Shown here: positions 7,480 through 10,237 of the stretch, in pieces
Numbering within the stretch: position 1 is the first letter of the stretch
Layout of the letters: every line of letters begins with the position of its first letter
Assembly (NCBI GenBank): GCA_004151065.3
Contig: NWUY0300087100.1
Coordinates: forward strand, 1-10,237
Length of the DNA: 10,237 nucleotides
Source: Larix sibirica
Lineage: Eukaryota; Streptophyta; Pinopsida; Pinales; Pinaceae
Reading direction: 5' to 3'
The notes under the pieces: model-generated
Databases searched by the model: none
What the model saw: the letters and a program-made list of their open reading frames with translations, nothing else
Told to the model about the DNA's origin: nothing
Program-made: the position numbers and the translations under genes

Positions 7480-7618
7480 CCTATCGAGTTCGTTCAGACT
7501 TCCTTGGCAATCACACACATAGAAAGTTCGTTCAGGCTTCCATTCTGGCAAAGTTCGTTCAGACTTCTCTTCGCTCACAGAAGTAGAAATTTCTGTTTAT
7601 TCAGACCAGTGGGTAGCC
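7480..7618 (+). other. Predicted 5' untranslated leader, no upstream ATG
   Basis: From the predicted start to the ATG at 7619 there is no other ATG, so no upstream open frame. The leader holds the three-copy repeat described separately and a perfect 10-bp palindrome AGAAATTTCT at 7585-7594. The initiator context is GTAGCCATGGCC, with G at +4 and a purine at -3 displaced by C; the GCC-ATG-GCC form is common in plant leaders. The exact start site is inferred from the TATA box. Confidence 0.65.
7487..7568 (+). repeat. Three copies of a 17-nt motif in the leader
   Basis: AGTTCGTTCAGACTTCC occurs at 7487-7503, 7525-7541 (one change, GGC for GAC) and 7552-7568 (one change at the last base). The spacing is 38 and then 27 bp. 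A fourth, weaker TTCAGACC lies at 7599-7606. The intervening sequence is unrelated, so this is a dispersed motif and not a simple tandem array. Conservation of the motif alone could mean protein or RNA binding, or transcription-start duplication. Confidence 0.85.
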
Positions 7619-7900
7619 ATGGCCACGGACTCAAAAGTGATTTTGAAGAGCTCAGATAACGAATTGTTCGAGGTCAATGAGCTCGTCGCCTTCGAATCTC
7701 AGATCATCAATAACATGATAGAGGATATTGGCAGCGTCAACACAATTCCTCTTCCTAACGTGTCTGGCAAGATACTTTCGAAGGTCATCGAATACTGCAA
7801 CTATCATGTCCAGACTCAGAATCCTACCGAAGACGAAATCAAGACTTGGGATGAGGAATTCGTTAAAGTCCATCAGGAGAATTTGTTCGACCTTATTCTG
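7619..7900 (+). CDS. SKP1: SKP1-like protein, exon 1 (N-terminal half)
   Basis: The 94 codons encode the N-terminal, BTB/POZ-like half of an SKP1/ASK adaptor. SKP1 bridges cullin-1 and F-box proteins in SCF ubiquitin ligases in nucleus and cytosol; this half contacts the cullin. Visible family marks are Val-Ile-Leu-Lys-Ser-Ser-Asp (residues 7-13), Phe-Glu-Val (17-19), the Glu-Ser-Gln helix start (26-28), Pro-Leu-Pro-Asn-Val (44-48), Lys-Val-Ile-Glu-Tyr-Cys (55-60), Trp-Asp-Glu-Glu-Phe (77-81) and Leu-Phe-Asp-Leu-Ile-Leu (89-94). The linker at 64-73 is shorter than in Arabidopsis ASK1. His85 stands where Asp is usual (Val-Asp-Gln). Coding ends in phase 0 at the conserved plant SKP1 intron site; without splicing the frame runs to a stop at 7964-7966 through unrelated residues. 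The F-box-binding C-terminal half is not in the window. The start is the only in-frame ATG before the domain. An intact gene is likely, but truncation cannot be excluded. Confidence 0.92.
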
Positions 7901-7978
7901 GTATTCTGTCTGAAACCTTCTTTTAATTGGGAATTTGATGGTATTCTGTCTGAAACCTTCTTTTAATTGGGAATTTGA
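7899..7978 (+). repeat. 40-bp perfect tandem duplication across the splice donor
   Basis: Positions 7899-7938 and 7939-7978 are identical. The unit begins TGGTATTCTGTCTGAAACC and ends GGGAATTTGA. Because it includes the last two exon bases and the intron start, the GT donor is duplicated at 7901 and 7941. Use of the second would add 40 nt, not a multiple of three, and shift the frame of exon 2. Confidence 0.95.
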
Positions 7979-8035
7979 TCGTTACGTATTCTTTCAGTAC
8001 TCAATTTTATTATGGTTCCGATTTAATTTTATTAG

Positions 8036-8160
8036 GTATTCTATCTGAGACCCAACCTGATTCTGGTATTCTGTCTGAAACCCGAACTTTGTTCGATCTT
8101 AAAGGGAATTTGATCGTTAGGAATTATTTCAGAGAACCTGATTTAATAATGGTTCCGGTA
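8036..8160 (+). repeat. Further donor-like and intron-start repeat copies
   Basis: GGTATTCTATCTGAGACCC at 8035-8053 and GGTATTCTGTCTGAAACCC at 8065-8083 are 30 bp apart. The second also carries CCTGATTCTG before it (8056-8065), matching the last ten exon bases (7891-7900) with one change, so 26 of 27 bases across the boundary are duplicated 165 bp downstream. The following GGGAATTTGATCGTTA and TTATGGTTCCG blocks (7970-8021) recur at about 8104-8159. The intron start therefore grew by several overlapping duplications. Confidence 0.85.
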
Positions 8161-8304
8161 TAGTTAGGGATTCGATTGTTTTGTACTATCTCATCAAACT
8201 CAAGTAAATTACGGATTCAGTAGTTTCGTATTTATTTTTATATAAGCCTCGTTTAATTAGGGTTACGATTTTCTCCTTCTCTCCCTTATTTGCCCTTGCG
8301 CACA

Positions 8305-8487
8305 TGTTTTGGAATCGTTTTTGGGCATACAATTACTCTTCTTCAATTATCAGGTTTCTTGCAACTTAGTTAGACGTTTTAGGCGTTCTAACTTAGAGTC
8401 TGTGATGTTTTCGAATAGTTTTTAATTAATTTTTTTGGGCACAATTAGTCTTTTTAAATTTTCTGGTTTCTTGCACCCCAGTTGGAG
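8305..8487 (+). repeat. Diverged direct repeat within the intron
   Basis: Copy 1 (about 8305-8376) and copy 2 (about 8404-8487) share TGTTTTNGAATNGTTTTT, TTGGGCAYACAATTAGTCTT-like and GGTTTCTTGCAMCYYAGTTRGA-like blocks in the same order, with indels. This is a further, older duplication downstream of the donor repeats. Confidence 0.65.
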
Positions 8488-8858
8488 ATATTGTAAAGTG
8501 TGGTTTCTTAAGTTACTCATACCTGTTAGGATTAAGGGGTTTACATAGATACTTCTAGGTAAGCCAATTATAGGTTTTCCTAAATTTTAGTATTTAACTT
8601 AATTTTTGGATATGTTTTGGTTGATTTTTAATGGATGATTATAGTATTTTTGGAACTGATTTCTTATTATGTGAAGTTTTTGTCTTCTTGATATTGTTCA
8701 AAGGTTTGGAATTTTTTATGGTGTCAAAATTATAGTGTTCTTATAATTCTTCATATTTCCTTTGAGTTTTTGGGATTTTTGTGACCCATTTGTAGGGTGT
8801 GGAAAGTATTGTTGTCTCTATGAAAACGGACATGACCTATCTTCTTTGAAAGGTATAT

Positions 8859-8897
8859 TGAGGTGGACTAAATGAATCTTATTATTAACCCACCTCA
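8859..8897. repeat. Perfect 8-bp inverted repeat, 23-nt loop
   Basis: TGAGGTGG (8859-8866) is the exact reverse complement of CCACCTCA (8890-8897). It is a small possible hairpin in the intron. No recognised function. Confidence 0.45.
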
Positions 8898-10237
8898 TAA
8901 GTAGTTTTGTCAATTCCTTTTGGGTAGGGTGATTTCTAAGGGTGTCATGGATCACTACATCTTATGTAATTTGTATGAGTTACTCTAGTGGAATCACAAG
9001 TACATGTAGATTAATGAATGAACAACTCACGGCATAGGTATGTCATAAGTTTGATTCCTAACTAGCCCCAAGCTTCGCCCCATTTGACATTTTGTATTAG
9101 ATTTTAAGGTTAATTTATTTATTTTTCCAATTATAATTTTTCTTGGAACACGTTTTGGATGATCTTCTAGATAAAATTGTAGTGCAACTGAACTCTTGTT
9201 TTCAATGGTTACCTAGATCCTTTTGTAGACATATTTAAGAGAAAACTTGAAAGTATTTTTACTTTTTGTATGTAGTATGAAATTTGGGATTTGCTTATAT
9301 AGATGCTTTTCTTCTAAATATAGTGGATATTTTTTCTTAACACAATTCTAGTGTTTCTATTTTCTTTTAAATACTTAGTTAATATCCATTTAAATAGAGG
9401 AGTATTACAAATAAATCTTTGTATTTAGATTTTGTATATGTCTAAGGCCTAGAAGTTAAATTTTTTATTTAGTTTTAATTGCATTTTCTATGAAATTTGG
9501 GGTTTTCTTTTATTGATATCTTTTATGCAGTATGAGTGCAATGTTTTTTTTCTTGGTTTGAGAGGTTTTTTTGAAGAAGATACTCAATTCTAGTTTTGTT
9601 TTCTTGTTTATATGTTAGTTTAAATTCAAATATTTGTTCATGATTCTTATTTGATACAATCATGATGTTTTGAAAATTTATATGCAGTTTTCAATGTGTA
9701 CTTGGTGTGCATTTTTGGAAACCAAAATCTTAGGTGTTCTAAATTTAGAATATCATAGTATTTTGGTTGTAGAAACCTTTCTCAAGGGTTGTCTATTCTA
9801 GTGAAGTATGTTAGAGCTTGAACCAAGCCTCATTCCATTATCAAAGTGCAACATGAACAAAACCCTTAGTCAAGGTTTGTAAAATATGTTGACTTCAATA
9901 GTGAACCAACATTTTATTAGTGATTTTTGTATTCAAGAAATATGCCCTTAAGAACCTACAAGAAAAGAGAAAATATGTTTACTTACTAGTTTGAAGGGTT
10001 ACTAATCTCTAACTAAATTCTCCTAGCCTCCATCCCTTTAATGCCTCATGCCTTTGGGGTGAAGTGGGTCATAGGAAGAATGGAACCCTTTGGTAAAATC
10101 CTTTCTAATTGCATCGAGAGTAACAATGTGCTTAGTCCACTATGGGGGAGATAGTATTGTAACTTAATGTAATGTAAAGTAATATTGCATTAACAAAACG
10201 AAAATGTAATTAAAAAAATTCATGTCAACTCATAAAA
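8898..10237. other. Intronic DNA with no recognised gene
   Basis: The stretch is AT-rich with numerous T-runs. GTTTGATTCC at 9049-9058 resembles an RNA polymerase III B-box and might mark a decayed SINE. Inverted AAACC/GGTTT motifs lie near 9860-9880. No open frame of note, LTR terminus or primer-binding site was seen. Confidence 0.5.

Larger units (their letters stand above)
7901..10237 (+). other. SKP1-like intron 1 (partial, exceeds window)
   Basis: The intron starts GTATTC after a phase-0 Leu codon. From about 8160 to 9780 the + strand is conspicuously T-rich, as plant introns are in the transcribed sense; the last ~450 bp are more balanced and may hold other inserted DNA. No sequence able to encode the expected Ala-Ala-Asn-Tyr-Leu start of the second exon was found after any CAG or TAG acceptor, so exon 2 should lie beyond 10237, giving an intron above 2.3 kb. 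Typical angiosperm SKP1 introns are far shorter. Confidence 0.6.

Noticed and set aside
7652-7873. 73-codon minus-strand frame
   Set aside because: Antisense shadow of SKP1-like exon 1.
7728-7913. 61-codon + strand frame
   Set aside because: Out-of-frame shadow of exon 1 with no domain.
7901-7966. Read-through of the SKP1 frame to a 115-residue protein
   Set aside because: Similarity to SKP1 stops exactly after Leu94, a GT donor follows in phase 0, and the extra residues come from the duplicated intron start. It is kept only as the product expected if the intron is retained.
7975-8163. 62-codon + strand frame with a repeated Gly-Ile-Leu-Ser-Glu-Thr peptide
   Set aside because: The repeat comes from the donor-like DNA duplications in the intron, not from protein evolution.
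9681-9700. Possible exon 2 acceptor at TATGCAG
   Set aside because: The sequence after it encodes none of the expected Ala-Ala-Asn-Tyr-Leu or later SKP1 C-terminal motifs.

Overview
The window looks like nuclear DNA of a seed plant with a large, repeat-rich genome. It is AT-rich and nearly gene-free, holds many decayed direct repeats and a degraded LTR retroelement with an initiator-tRNA primer site, and has one recognisable plant gene interrupted by a GT-type intron. A conifer or other gymnosperm would fit the long intron and the slowly decaying repeats, but nothing here proves the lineage. No prokaryotic gene, rRNA, tRNA or CRISPR array is visible.

Left part (1 to about 3850): no convincing gene. 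It carries short mosaic direct repeats: palindrome-bearing ~32-bp units (about 440-560), a 15-bp duplication (1641-1670), a dense cluster of three tandem-repeat families plus a separate 45-bp duplication (2073-2849), AT-rich 83-bp-spaced repeats (3218-3359), and a palindromic, possibly MITE-like stretch (3443-3825).

Middle (about 3853-7113): a degenerate LTR retroelement. A left LTR ends in TAACA at 4358 and is followed at once by a 12-nt primer-binding site matching the initiator methionine tRNA (4360-4371). The last 119 bp of that LTR recur without gaps, at about 79% identity by hand count, at 6995-7113. The interior has no pol and no open gag, only a broken zinc-knuckle-like remnant near 6033 and several internal repeats. 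It is non-autonomous now.

Right part (7114-10237): the 5' end of a SKP1-like gene on the + strand. A compact promoter (telo-box 7353, TATA 7448) and an ATG-free leader with three copies of a 17-nt motif lead to exon 1 (7619-7900, 94 codons), which encodes the BTB/POZ-like, cullin-binding half of SKP1. The exon stops in phase 0 after Leu-Ile-Leu, where plant SKP1 genes carry their conserved intron. The rest of the window (more than 2.3 kb) is T-rich intron-like sequence. Exon 2, which would encode the F-box-binding half, is not seen.

The most unusual structure is at the exon 1/intron boundary. The splice-donor motif occurs four times (7901, 7941, 8036, 8066), through a 40-bp tandem duplication and two further copies, one of which also includes the last exon bases. 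Use of a downstream donor would shift the frame or add stop codons, so this is either a real alternative-splicing device or a scar of local duplication.
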